Shown piece after piece: positions 33,248 through 48,200 of a stretch of DNA of 64,000 nucleotides. The notes under the pieces are model-generated. The model had not been told where the DNA came from. It saw only the letters and a program-made list of their open reading frames with translations, and did no database searches. The DNA is from an uncultured Clostridia bacterium (GTDB lineage Bacteria > Bacillota > Clostridia > Christensenellales > UBA1242). The DNA lies in contig CAKVHV010000003.1 in NCBI GenBank assembly GCA_934754475.1, positions 131,557 to 195,556 on the forward strand. Reading direction: 5' to 3'. Positions within the stretch are counted from its first letter, which is position 1. Each line of letters starts with the position of its first letter. The translations under genes were made by a program, and so were the position numbers.

Positions 33248-36200
33248 ATGGAAGAAAGAGAAAGTAGCGAAAGAAAAAGTTTACTTATCAAAACTATTTT
33301 AATTATCATATTACTTTTGTTGTCGTTCTTGGCGACAATCCTTTATGTGTATCTTTATCCAAAGACCACAGTAAATCTCTATAAGGATGACCCATCTCAT
33401 CCTTATTCGTCGTTTACGATTAAAAGGTATTCCACCCTTTCTTCCTTGCCGGGAATCGAAAAGACTGGATATACATTCTTGTATTGGACGTATGACGATT
33501 GGAATGGCGAAAGGTTTGATTTAAACAAAGAGTTGGATTCCGAAGTAGTCAATCTTTATGCAAACTATACAGCCAATCAATGTGTTATCAACTACTACGT
33601 TCAAATGTATTCCGAAGTTGATGGCTACTACGATACAATTATTAAGACCGAGCCAATTCTATATGGCGATTCATATACAGTTTGGAACCCAGTTGACCGA
33701 AGCGGAAACTTACTTCCAGACTTCCCTGTTATGAATGGCTTCCATTTTGCGGGTTGGACACTCGAAAAAATGGTTGACGAAAACGACACCGAACTAGAAG
33801 GCAAACTATACGTTCCAAATACTGAGCGCTTCTACACCCAACCAAGCGAAACTATGAACCTACATGCTTTCTATATGAAAAATAGATACTCGATTAATTT
33901 GCATACAGGTATCAAATACGAAATGAATGGCGGAGTTCCTGCTAGAGACGAAAATAACGAGTATATTATCAAAAATTCGGATAATGATGGAACTGCTAAC
34001 ACAGTTTTGAGTGATGAAGTTATCTTCCAACAATCTTTGGGAGATATTGCCGAAAAATACAAAAACATAAATCTTAGTGTGGATGTCTATGGTGACGAAG
34101 CCGGCGAATATGAATTCCTAGGCTGGTACTTAGACTCTGATTACAAAGTTTCAATTGATAGTCACGAACTAATTTTGCAAGTTGAAAGAACAACTGGTAT
34201 TCCTTATTACGAATACGAATTAAATGGCGAGAAAATCAAAGTCTATGCCAAAGTTGTTGGAACTAAGGAAGACGGAAGCGACGATTATGGCTTTGATATT
34301 TACTCCAAGTGGCAAAGAAAATCTTACAAAATCACATTAAACAAAAACTCAAATAGGTCAACAGGCAAACTTGAACCTATCTACCTATATAGAGTTAATT
34401 TTGACGAAAATGGCAATGCTCTAGGTTTTGGTACTTACTACAATGACGGAGACGTTGCTACAAATACATACTTTACTTACGAAGGCTATGCAAATGGTGG
34501 TCACTACTCCAAAGTTAATTTGGAATATCGTGAGACTATGGGGTCAAAAAATGTTGTAGATAACAACTTTGTAACAAGTGTCAAAGATAGTTCTGGCAGA
34601 CAAACATATAGACTAATCGGTTGGACAGATAGCGTTAATACCAAAAATGAAAATACCAAATGGTATTCAAGGTGGCAACAAATTGCTTGGTCTAAGGAAT
34701 ATGTAGAATCTGGAACAGACCAAAAACTACGTACTGGTGCTATTTCTTATGGCAATAGTGTGTATAGCCAAAATTTGAGCGAAGACGTAACTCTTTATGC
34801 TCAATGGTCACAATTATTTGATATAAAATTCGCTTATGCAAGCGGTTCAAATCAAGACAATTTTGTTTGGAGCGGAATCGAAGGCGAATGGTTTGTATTG
34901 CCAAATATGACAGATATTATCAATCGTCCAAATGGCAATGGTCAACCATGGACAAAACAATACAACGATTTTGCCGGCTGGACAACTGGTACAAGTTCGC
35001 TTGCAACCAAATACTACGAAAGAATTAATGGCGAATTAAACCCAGAATACATTTATACAATCGGTAGAACAAGTGCTACACTTATTGTTCTATGGCAAAA
35101 AACACCTTATAAGGTAAGTTTCTATACAAATGACGGAACAAGCGACATTTATACTACTTATGACCCAGTATATGGCGGAACATTCAGATACTATCCAGGT
35201 GCTCCAACAAGAGCGGGATACTTGTTTACTGGCTGGTCACAAACCAAGTTTACAGATGGTCAGTATGCAAGACTAAGACGTGAATCCAAAGATAATGGAA
35301 CAACAATCACGTCCGACAAAATGGCATATACATCTTCATCAAACTTTCATATTACTGGAAATATGTCCTTTTATGCAAGTTGGACACCAGACTACATGAT
35401 TGAGTACAATGCTAATGGTGGAACTTTCTCATCTTCGAGCAAAACACTATATAGATATAGCGAAATCGTGTCTTCTTCCAAATCCCAACTTGATTTGAAA
35501 GCGAATATTTATGTCGGCAATAGAATTACTCTTACTAGAGAAGGCTATGACTTCAAAGGCTGGCAAATTAAGTGCGCCGACGGAACTTATGCAACCATTA
35601 AGTCAAGTTCAACCACAAGAACAACATTCGACTTTTATGACAACAAATTCTATAGTTATAGAGCCGAAGGTGTCAAGGTTGACGAAAATAACAAAACCCA
35701 ATTTGTAATGGATAATAACACTGTAGTTTTACAAGCACTTTGGGAAGCTAAAAAGTTCAAAATTACAATTATTGATACACGTGCAAATGGCACAAACTCA
35801 AATACAAGAGTTGACGAAGTTAGATATGACGACTTGTATACTTTCCCAATCGAAGATAGTCTAGGTGTTAACTACAATACAAAAATCGGCTACAAACTCG
35901 TTGGATTCTCAACAACAAGAGATGGCACTGGCACAAGATATGATGTTACTTATGTAGATGGCAGTCCAGTTATGCCAACTATCGGTGGCGAAGAATCAAA
36001 GATTAAATCTAACTTGACATTCTATACAATTTACGAACAAAAAGATATAACCTTGGAGTACTATCTCAAGAGCGACGATGGTGCAGAGATAGGCTTTAGA
36101 CCAAGTGACACAAATGTCACTGCACCGGGCAAAATTAGTTATGGTCAAACACTTGTTCTGCCAACTGTAACATCGGCAGATATTACTAGTGCTGGCATTA

Positions 36201-39200
36201 ATACAAAATACAAATTCAAATACTGGTACTACCTAGAAAATGGCGTAGAAAAAGTCGTTAAATCGGGCGACTCAGCGTTGTTCCACGACGAAAACGACAA
36301 ACTTAAATTATATGCAAAACTCGAAGTGGAGTCTTACTACGTTTCTTTGAGTATCACCAATCCATTCAAAGATTCAAACTACATCGTCGAAACTATTGAT
36401 GTTGGAAGTTTTGAAAAGAACGTCAAAGTTGGCGAAGAAAAATACAATCAAGTAATGTACAAACTTTACGATAGACTAAGCAAAATCCTAAGCGATTATG
36501 TTTTGAGATACGAGACTTCCAAACTTACTGATGCTGATGGAAACGAATACGAAGTAATCTCAAAATTAATTTTGAAAGGTTACTACTTGGACGGATTGTT
36601 TACAAGAACAGCAACTCCAATTGAATTTAACAAAGACACAACCTTGACAGGAACTTCTAATAATATTGTAATTGTAACCAAATGGGGTGCAAGTACAATC
36701 AATTTAGTCTATAAGAGTGACGAAGAAGGCAAGGAAACCAAGAACTATTCAACAACCTATAGTTCGGCTATTCAATTCCAACCAAATACATTGTTTACTT
36801 ATAGCAATGGTCTTGAAATCAAGAGTTGGTATATCAAATCTACAAACGAGAGTTTAAGTCCGCTATATTTCGAAACTCAAAGTTATTTGACCGGTCAAAA
36901 CGGAAAATATGCAAACCTAGATACTTTGAGTGCAAACGGATATATTACATGGAGTGATAGTGGTGTAGGAACTATTACTATTTATGCAAATACTCAACAA
37001 ATTTGCGAAGTTTCTTACTATATTTATGACGGAAGTTCTACTCCAAGCGAAGCACTTTCTCTCAAACAAACTTTCCCACTTGGTGAACTTCCAAGTTTGT
37101 GTAGTGGTGTAAACTATGGCGACATGGTGTTTGAAGGCTGGTACTACAAGGGCAAAAAAGTTACTTCAATCCCAGTTTCAAACTCAAACCCAAATGTAAG
37201 TTTGTATGCAAACTATACATACAAATATATAGTCAAAAATGTTACTATTATTGACAATATTATTAGTTTTTCGGAACTAACTAATTATAGCAAGACTCTT
37301 GACCTTCTTGGTGTCCAAAAAGATGAAGAATCGGGTCTGTATATTTGCAAAAACTACGATAGTGCTACCGATAAATACACATATGGAAACAAATTAACCT
37401 TGACTGCACCAAAGAGCGACGACATAACTATTCCAACTGGTTATAACTACTATGGAATCAAGTTCATGAACGAAAACAAAGTTTATTCTTTGGCTGAAGT
37501 TAATGCGGAAATTACAAAAGCAGTAGATGGCACAAACTTTGAAATTCAAACTTACTATACAAAAGAATATACTCTTAAATATCGACTTTCTGAAAATGAT
37601 AATCAGACATTCGAAGACGATACTACAGACGAAAAAACTGAGACCTATCAAGTAGGCTATGATAATGTTGCAATTAGCGAGATTACAATCAAGTATAGAG
37701 CTCAAAAACCAGCCTATACATTTATTGGTTGGAAGATTTTGTTGACTGGCGGAACATTATCCGAAAAAACCTATGTGTTTGGCGAAAGTATTACACTTTC
37801 TACTACAGAAACAGTGCTACAACCAGTATTTGGCGCTCCTGAAGTAGGAACTATTGAAGTTATCATTCAATTAATAAAGAGTTCAACAGAAAGTAGTGTT
37901 TACAAATCAATAACCATTCACAATGGCGAAACTTATACATTCAAAGGAAGCAAGGACGACAAGGGCAATAGTATTAGTGACGAGTGGACTTCTGGCACAC
38001 ATGATTTGTATCGTTGGAAGGCAAACAGTACTGCCAAGTCTTATCTAAACAAAGAATACTTTGAAATTGGCGATAGTTTTACTGTTCCACAAGCAATTTC
38101 AGAAAATCTAATCTTCTCATTCACTGGCGAATGGGTCAAAAAATATATTATAGAATTTACTCAAGATGCTGAGCATGTTTTGGCAGATTACACAACCAAA
38201 TCTGTAACATTGCAAGAAGGTGTGGCATTTACTTTGTCAGAGACACCTACTATTTCAACTCCGGGGGTCACCTTCCAGTATTGGCTAGTTACAATCGGTG
38301 GCAAAGAAATCGAAATCAGTGTGGGTGAGACTATAGTCGTTACTACAAATTCTGATTATAGATTTGACGGAGACTTAATCAACGGAACTCATTATTTGCC
38401 AATGCTAAAAGACCTTGAAAACACTTATATTTTGGTTGGTTCTTGGACAAGTGTTAAATACGATGTTACTCTAAACATTGTAGACCCACAAAATTCAAGC
38501 ACCACATATACACTCAAACTAGTTGATGTTCCATATGGCACAACAATTGGCAATCGTGAAATGCTTGACGCATCATTTAAATATCTTGACGAATCTAGCA
38601 AAGGATTAATTAGTACAGTCCTTGGACTTGAAAGCGATGCTCAAGGAATCCGTTGTTGGCAAGACAAAGACGGAAATATAGTTGAACTCAAAAACATTAG
38701 CGATAATTTGGAATTATATGCTGTTTGGGAAAATAAATTAACCGTAGAATATGCGGGAGAATCCACAGAATTTGGCTATTCTCAAGCAATTCCTACAACT
38801 TATCATTTGCCTGGCGACAAGATTACATTTAATAATGTTTTGAGTAGTATTTATCGCAAAGGATATATGACTGTATACTTTGCCGACGGAAAATACAATG
38901 TTATTCCTGGCACTGGAAAAGATTATTATCAATTAACCAAGTTTGGCATAACAAACAAAGATACTGGCAACTTGCTTGCCACACTCGAAATCGGCGAAGA
39001 TAATTCATTCTCAAGTTTTGAAATCAATGCAAATATCACAATTACTCCAATCTTTGAGAGTATTAGCAAAGTTACATTCAAAGACAACACCACCGACGGT
39101 GGCGGTCAAATCATTTTTGAAGATAGCCAAGAAAAATATCTTGTGTTTGTAAGAACTGGCATGACTTTGGAATTGGAAGACTTCAGTGCAAGTCGTACAG

Positions 39201-42200
39201 GCTTTGCATTTGTCGGCTGGAACGAAGACAAGACTAGCGAAACCGCACAAGACTCAGTTGCTGGTAATGGACAAGAAATCACCGTTTATGCTGTTTGGGC
39301 TAGCACAAGAAAAGCCAAATTTGTTTTGCAAATTCAAAATGTAGGCGGGGTTGACTCTGTTACATTATTTGAATTATCTCTTACAAAACTAAACAAAATT
39401 AACATGTCTACTTTGCAAAGTTATTTGGATGATTCATCCAAGAATGGAAACTTCCTTAAGATTAGCAATCTTCAAGATTTAGGACATCCAGCATATATTT
39501 ACAATGCCAAGAGATTCTATCTTGACGGATTTAATGTGACCGACAATTCAAACACCAAAACTCTATATAGTCTAAATGATTTGTGTAGTGTTGACTTCGG
39601 CTCGTCAAACTTTAATGTAAGCGAAGATGTTACAGTAATTCTTAATACTTATGATATATTCTCTATTACTTATATAAATTCCTTTGATGCTACAAGTGGC
39701 ATTAACGAAATTGATTACTTTGTATCTAATGAGAAGATTTCGGGCAAGTTAGTCTCTGACGGAAAATTTGAAACTCTAATTTTGCCAAATCAACTAACTA
39801 ACCCATCAGTTACAAGACCTAATTATTCTCCAGCATACTGGTCTAGTTCTCCAAATGAATATAATCAAGATAGTGCAACCAAGTACTACTTTAGTAATAG
39901 TGGTTCTTTGACACTTGAAAGTACTCAACTCAAGACTATTTCCCGAAGCCTAAGAGAGAAAAATTCCCAAAATTACAATCTATACTTGATGTGGGAATAC
40001 AAAAATATTAATGTTAATATTAACTTAATCGCAACTCTCAAAGAGACTGATGCTGACGACCAAGAAGAGACAGTTCTTACTGACCCATATGTAGAATATA
40101 GCAAGTCTACAAATGGTTCGGATATTAAGTTTGTCAATGTTCCAAACTTTATCTACGTTAGCGATGGCTACAGCGGAAGAACTAGAATGTTTAATCAAAA
40201 CAACTATCTATTCAACAAAGCAGACTCTCCTATAATCGCTCAAGTTAAATACAACTCAACAATTTATCTAAGTGCACAATACAACAATAACTTTGTACGT
40301 AATACATCTGTAGGCGGATACAAACTTGTTGGATTTACAAAAAATCTATACAAACTCGGCGAAACCTGTGATAGTTCAAATATCTATCGCTTGGAAAGAA
40401 GCATTACAGTAAATGACGACATTCTTACAAATGGCGAACTAATACTTTATCCATATTACGAATTACAATCGTCTCAAACGATATATGTTTATGCTATAAA
40501 CGGAACAGCACAAGTAAAAGTTACAACTTCGGCAGTTTCGGGCTACGTTCAAACCCCATCAAATAGCGATACAGACGAACAAATTGCATTCAATAGCTAT
40601 ACAGTTAATAGATTTACTCAAATCGTAATTACTGCAAACAAATCAGATAGCGGTTATGTGTTCAAAGAATTCCACAAAGACGATACACTTATTGCAACTA
40701 TCTTAGATAACGAACTTTCGCTTGATTGTTCACAATTCTTTGATGGAACACAAGAATATAATGTAAATGATATACAAATCCATTACGAACCAATCGAAGT
40801 CAAAGTTACTATGAATTTGGATTACAAATATAATTTAAAATCAGGTAATGATGATGGCTCAATCAATTTTAGCGGTACAGACAAAAATGGCACTGGATTT
40901 ACTGGCACCGTCAATACAGACAACTTAAATTATACAATTAGAATTGCAAGTAATAGCGGATTTGTGTACACAATCAGTGCTAGTACATATTATAACTATC
41001 AATTCTATTTGGATAGTGGATATACTAGACCACTTGAAAGTGTAGACGGAAAAACTATACTTGTATCTGACTTAGATATTACTTATGGTGCAGAAAATAC
41101 AGCAACACTATATATCCTTGCTACTCCAAAAACTTACCAAGTTAGCTTTAATATTAACAAAGGCACACTTACTCAATCTTCAAAACTTAGAGCGACAACA
41201 AATACTCTTTTTGCTGATTGTGACAATGTTTTGTTTGATGTAGCGGGCGGAACTGCATATGTTTATGTAGGTTCATATCTTGACCTTCCAACCAAAAATA
41301 CTATTAGTACAAATCCAATGAACCTAAGTTATCCAAATGTAATATTCCTAGGTTTCTATGTTCAAGGCGACCAGTCAAGAACAATACAATCTAACTACAC
41401 AGTAACATCAAATACAATATTTAACGAACTATACTCAGATAGTGTTGTTATCATGCAATACAATTATTTGGGTAGAACCACTATGGTTAGTTACCAAGCG
41501 GGTAGCGAAGTAATTATTGGTGATGGTGTAGACCAAAGTGCATTTGATATTGCTTATGAGTTTATTCATTGGAAACATGGCTCTAATACATATAATTTTG
41601 GCGACAAAATTACTATCCAAAATTCGATGATTTTGGAAGGTGTTTTCCAAGGCAAAGATATAACCTTTGAATATATTTACAATACCGGCTCCGACCAAAC
41701 AACTTACGAAGATACTTCCAAATATGGTCAAGATTATGTTCTTATTTCCGAAGAAGACAATAAGCTTACTAATTTGCAAACCTACTTAACCAAATATATC
41801 TACGGATGGAAATATACATACTCAGTAGGTGAAGAAACTAGAGACATTACATTCAAGGCAGGAACTACAATTCCATTTACTTCATGGCTAGGCTTTGAGT
41901 ATAGCGAAACTAACAAAACTATTACATTAAATGCGGTTTACTTTAATAAGTATCAGTATCAAATCGAATATGATACAACAAATGTTAGCAACGCTGGAGA
42001 ATTTAGTCCTCAAAACTATGTAGTAAAATCAAATAGCGAACAAGATTTGTCCTTTGCAGACGAATTGCTATTTAGAATTAACTCAGTTCAACCACAAAAT
42101 TCAAATGCTAATTTAATCTTTACACAATACTCTGTCAAAGTATCTACCGATGGCGGTACAACTTTTGACGATGACACAACAAATCTAAACCTAGTTGCTG

Positions 42201-45200
42201 GCGGAAAACTAAAACTAGTAAGTCCAACCCAAAGCAACCTAGGCACTACAATTGTATATAGACTAACCCCTAACTTTGAATCAAATGTAGGAAGCCTATC
42301 TGTTACTTTTGATATAACAAACCCAGTAGACAATTCAAGTTTGTCAAATAATACTCTTGTAGGTGACACAAAGACTTTAAGTCAAATTAATACTTTCACA
42401 TTCTATACAAATACACTCTTTACAGATGATTATTTGCCTAAGATTACTACATCCGCTGGAAATAATATCGCCAACTTTGAAATCCAAAAACAAAATCTAA
42501 CTTTTGGATTGCAATTAGATATTGACTGGCATGCTTATGGACTAGTAGGATATATGGCATCTGTTTATAGCGACGACACCAACTTTACTCTCAAAGAGTT
42601 TAGATTTGGAGTCGAAGGCGATGAGAGAAATCTCAAAGGTGTATACAAATTACAATTAAGCCCAATTTGGGAAAAGAAATATGTAATCAATTACTTCGAT
42701 GATTTAAACCGTGAAGTAACCGAACTCAGACAATATATTGATTACTCAAGCGATTTAACCAAACTTTCTACTCACGGAAACATTTCTCCAAGTGACCTAA
42801 GTGGTTCACATCAGGTTAGTGACTTCTTGAAAGAAAACCACGAGTGGATAGGCTATACAAATATCGCAAATGACCATGTTATCACATCTCTTAAATCGGA
42901 TGCAGATAGAGCAGTAGTTCTATTTGAAAATAACGAAATATCTTGTGTTTATGCTATAGATAGAGTTATAAATTTGTATCCAGCACAAGCACTAAAATAC
43001 AAAGTTAAATTTGCTACATATCTACTTGGCGAAACCACTCAAGATTTGAGCGAATTTACTATGGCTGACAAGTACGAATCGGGCGAAGCACTCTCAATTT
43101 ATTTGGGAAGCAAAATTACTCTACCTGATTTGGATACTTTGTATACCAGCCGAAACAGCGAAAAATATGAATTTGTTGGATTTGCTGACAAACAGAATTC
43201 CGACACATATATCGAAACCGAATATGAATTCAATATAAATAATGCTAATAATGACGGCACTATTACTCTTTTCGCAAACTTCCAAAGAAAAACTATCACT
43301 GTTACATTCTCATTTAGTGATCTAAATGCCAGAGATATTGAGAAATTGGGTAATTATACATTCCAACTTCAAAAACAATATGGCGACCAAATTGACTTGA
43401 GTTATTCATATAACGAAGACGGAACTTATACATTTGTTAATAATAATTCTCTAAGTTCTAGCGATGATAGTTTACAAAATGTAGTCAATCAAATTGTTAA
43501 AGATTTTGACTATTTCAAACTTTCAAAAATATTAGTAGGTGGAAGTCAAATTGACCTAAAAGAAAATTTGATTCTTACAGAAAATCTCAATATTTCATTA
43601 GAATTTGAGCCTATTTATAGATTGCAATACTATATGTATTTTAACAAGGATGAATTCTATTATGACGACCCATCTGAAGGAAAAATTTATCCAAACGAAA
43701 AAGGACTTTTGGGCGAACAGATTATTGAGAAAGGCATAACTTATTCAGCCAAATATAATATAGATAAGATTGTAATGCCGGGTGTTGTACTTAGTTGTTG
43801 GTCATATGATGGAAAAACCGACTTCTTTGATGAGAATGGATACACAACTATTAATGCCTTTACCGAATCAAACATGACCGAAGACTATAGAATTAAATTG
43901 TGGATTAAGTACGAGACAAATTATACAGTTAATATTCACTATTTCAATTCGTTTGAAGATATGATAGCGGGCAAATATGCGGATAATTATGACGGTTGTG
44001 AAAAAAGTGTAATTTCAGTTGATACAACATATGATGAACACGTTACAATTGGTGTTTCTTTTGATGATGTATTGTCTTCAGTATTCAATAGAAAGATTGA
44101 AGAAATGAACTTAGAGATTAATGGTAAAACTATCAAAAATCTAACCGAATTGTTTAGTGTATTTGAAGACCAAAAATATACAAACTATGGTCTTGCGAAA
44201 GTTGAAGGGAAACTATATTCGCTATCTCAGTATGTCAAAAATGACACAGGTGTTGACGATGTTTATTATGTTAAAACATATTCAAATGTAACCCCACTTG
44301 TCAACGACCTATATCTTGTATATTCTCCAATGAAATTTACCATTACACTTAATACTATGGTTGGAGATTTAGTTAACGACGATTTTGTATATAGCGAAAG
44401 TTTCAAAAATCAAAATATCGAAGCCGAATATGCTTTGGAAAAAGAAAATAATGGAACTATAGCCGAAGATAAACGTGTAGTTGTTGACAAAAATATTTGG
44501 TCAACCAGTACTCTATCTTTGGATATGACAAACGCAATATATCTTATCAATAGTAACTACTTCAAAGCAGATACAAATAAATATTCATCCAAATATTATG
44601 ATTTTGTTGGCTGGAAGATTAGAATTGCAACTACCGATGAGACCACAAATGTAACGACCTATTCGTTCCAAGAATTAGCGGGCTCTGGTCTATCTGTAAC
44701 AACAGACGGACAGGATAGATACCTAGGTGTTACTGGCTTTGGAAGTAACATGAACATAGTAGCATGCTTTGTTCCAAAGAAAATTACCGCCGAAGTAACC
44801 GTAAAATCTGTTGACAATTTGGGTGACGAACTAAAACTCAAATTCACCGACAAGTCGTCGAATGCGGAAATATCCACACAAGAGTCTGTAGATAGTGTAA
44901 ACCATGCAACCAAGTATACAATGCAAGTTGTTCAAAATTCATGGATTATAATCGAATCTTTAAATGACACTTATGGAATTTCGTTAGTATCCTACTCTGG
45001 ATACAACTTTGGATATAGCAATCCAGTCCAAACCGAAATTAATATCCCAACATCATATGCCGATGATGACGGTGTATTTAGAATGACAATCACTCTTGAT
45101 TATCATGACACAAAGGCTGTTTATTTCAATGTAACAAATGATGATAATAAAAAATATGTAGGTAATTTGTCAGAAGTTAAATATAGCCTTAATGGTCACG

Positions 45201-48200
45201 AACTATCCACAAAAAATATTATTCCTACAAACTATAGTATAGTCAGTGACCACGGCAATGTCTACTTTACCAAAAAAGTAATGCTTCCAAAAAATGCAGT
45301 TCTTGCTACAGATTTTGCCAAATTAACACTTAATAACTATACTTTGAAATCTTGGGATATGTACGACGAAGCATCTAATATATCAGCATTTTCAGGTATT
45401 ACCCTTACTTCAGATATTTATCTCAAGGCCAATTACGAAGCCAGAGAAATCACCATTGAATATGTAATAGATAATAATGGCTCAAAGACAACCCTTCTTG
45501 GAATGGATAAAGCATATACAAAGGCTCTATATGGCAGTAAAATAACTCTACCTTATATCATTGTTGAAATGGGAAGTAGAGTTACAACCGGTTTTGCTAG
45601 AAATGGTGCAAGTTTCAAATTTGGCGGAGAATTTACAATTTCTAGTCAAAATAATGCCGAATTAAATGGTGTACTTACACTAGAAGTTACAACAATCGAA
45701 TTCTATTATATTAGATTTACGACGGATGGCACAACATTTGAATTGCCAACTAGATATTATCCACAAGACAATTCGGTTAAGATTGCCGAACAAATGATTA
45801 AAATTGATGCTGATGCTGGCATAAGTTATTACTACAAGTCGCTAGATAGTGTTCAAAATACTATTACTGATATGAAAATTCTAACAGATGGCTACTTGAT
45901 GCCAAACGAATATACAATTCCAATTCCAACCCACGAAATCTCATCATCAGATAATGTTACATTTATCGGTTGGAAGACCAAGTCAAACAAAGTTTGTGAG
46001 AATGGTGACACTTATGAGTGTAATTCAAACGATGCCGAAAACGGAATAATTACATTTAGTGCTATTAATAGCAATGTAATCAAAGTCGTATTCTATATTA
46101 CAAACCCAGTAGATAAGACCGAATTAAAACTTACAACAAATACAAACAAAGAACCAAGTCTAACCGAAATTAATATCTTGGTTGACAAGGAAGAAAATTC
46201 TGTACTTATTGATTACATCGCCGCAAACGAAAACCATGCACAATTTAACGTAAAATATGTTAGTGGAAATAATAATACAACCAGATACTTTGTTAAATCC
46301 CAAATCTTAGAAAAATATTTGGGCAAAAACTACAAGTTCTATGGTTGGTCGACCGAAGCTAAAACAGCTTATAGCGATATTTCACAATTTATTAGTGATT
46401 CAAGTGCAGTTAGTTATTATGATAACAATTTTGCAAAACTAAGTGACAAAGATATTGCTCAAAAATTGCAAGAAGCTATCAAAACATCCAAAACATTCTA
46501 TGCAGTTTGGGAAAACAAATTCTCAGTTGAATTTGTAGACAATAGGGGTGATGAAAATTCCACCGGCACAGTTGTCTCCAAGGAATTCTACGGCAAGGGC
46601 GAACAAATCCAGTTCCCAGAACAAAAATCAATTGCCAATACCGAAGACAACCGCAAAATCACTGGCTGGAAATCTGAAAGTTATGAAATCAACTATCCAA
46701 ACCCAAGTCTAAGTGTTGTTAATGGCTCAAACGAAAACCTAAGATTTGTTCCAATCTGGTCTCAAGGCTACAAATTAACATTTAATATGGGCTTTGATGA
46801 CAAGAAAACTTTGATTCAAGAAATCTTCAAAAGTTATGCGTCCAATGCCGATGCAGACAATATTGATGCTGGTCTAGGATACCCATACTTTGAAGATGTT
46901 AGCCAAGTTACAGGCGCAGGTTCGAGTGTAACTATTAATGGAAAAACATATTATTCAAGCTATACTCTAAGTGATTTCTTAACAGAAAATCAGATTATCA
47001 ATCTAAGTGCCTTCAAGCCTATTGATACAGGAATTTATCCATCGAATATAATTCTAAATAATGCAACATGGCTAAATAGTTATTACAAGTTTGTTGGTTG
47101 GAAATTAGGCGAGAAAACACTTTCAAAAGACGAGATTGCAAACTTCCAAATTAGTGTTCTCACCGAAAATAGTACGGACATTGAACTAGTTGCTGTTTGG
47201 GAAGCGGTAGAATTTAGTGTAGACTTCTACGCAAACGAAGCACATGCTCAAAGTGGTCAAAAAGACTTGATTAAATACACTTTGTCATATAGTTTCGAAA
47301 ATTTGATTACCGTTCCAAGTGAAACATTCGGAACTGAGATTAAGAAAAATAACGAAGTTATCTTTGGTGGCGATGCCCAAGAACTCAAAAAGTTATTCCC
47401 AAATAGTGGATTTAGACAAAATGGTTGGAAGATTGTTGACGGAGTAACTATGGATAGAAGTGTTTATATAATTAATAACCTTCGAATTATTCCAACTTAT
47501 GAGACCGAATATATAATTATATTCAAAAACGTTAGGGGAAGCGAACTTACATCAATTCCTAGACAATATGTAATAAATGGCGAAAATATAGAGTTTGACA
47601 AAACTCAACTTACTCAAATGAAAGTATCCAAGATGTATTACTACCAAGGTAGTAGCGATGATACCAAAGTAGACTTGTTTACTCGTCCAGAAAATACCGA
47701 AAATTATAGCGCACTTCCAACCGAACTTCTTTTCGATGTGGATAACTTCTACACTGAAAAAATTGGCGAATACTACTATGGCTATATCTACTTAGATATT
47801 AGTTTGTCACTCACAATCAATGTTCCAAATGTTAATTTTGGAAAGGCAAACGAGAATGAGTGGACTTCGTCTACTTTGTCAATCATGCCAGAGTCAACCT
47901 ATGAGTTTGACGGAAACAAAATAACTCTTGGTGGCTCAGAAGTATTTAGTTTTGACTTAAGTGGATATACAAATAACCCAGAATTGCTTGGCTGGTTCTA
48001 TTATGAAAGCAATCAGAGTGCAAATGGCTGGTATAACTACTCAAGTAATCCAAGAATTCCAAATGCTTACTTGCTTGACGACTTAGACTATGCTATCAAA
48101 TCATTTAGTATCAAGATTGATGGCGGAAAAGTTAATATAACAATCGTTACAAAAAATAACACCTACAATCTTACAAATGTTGATTCGTCAATCAATGTAT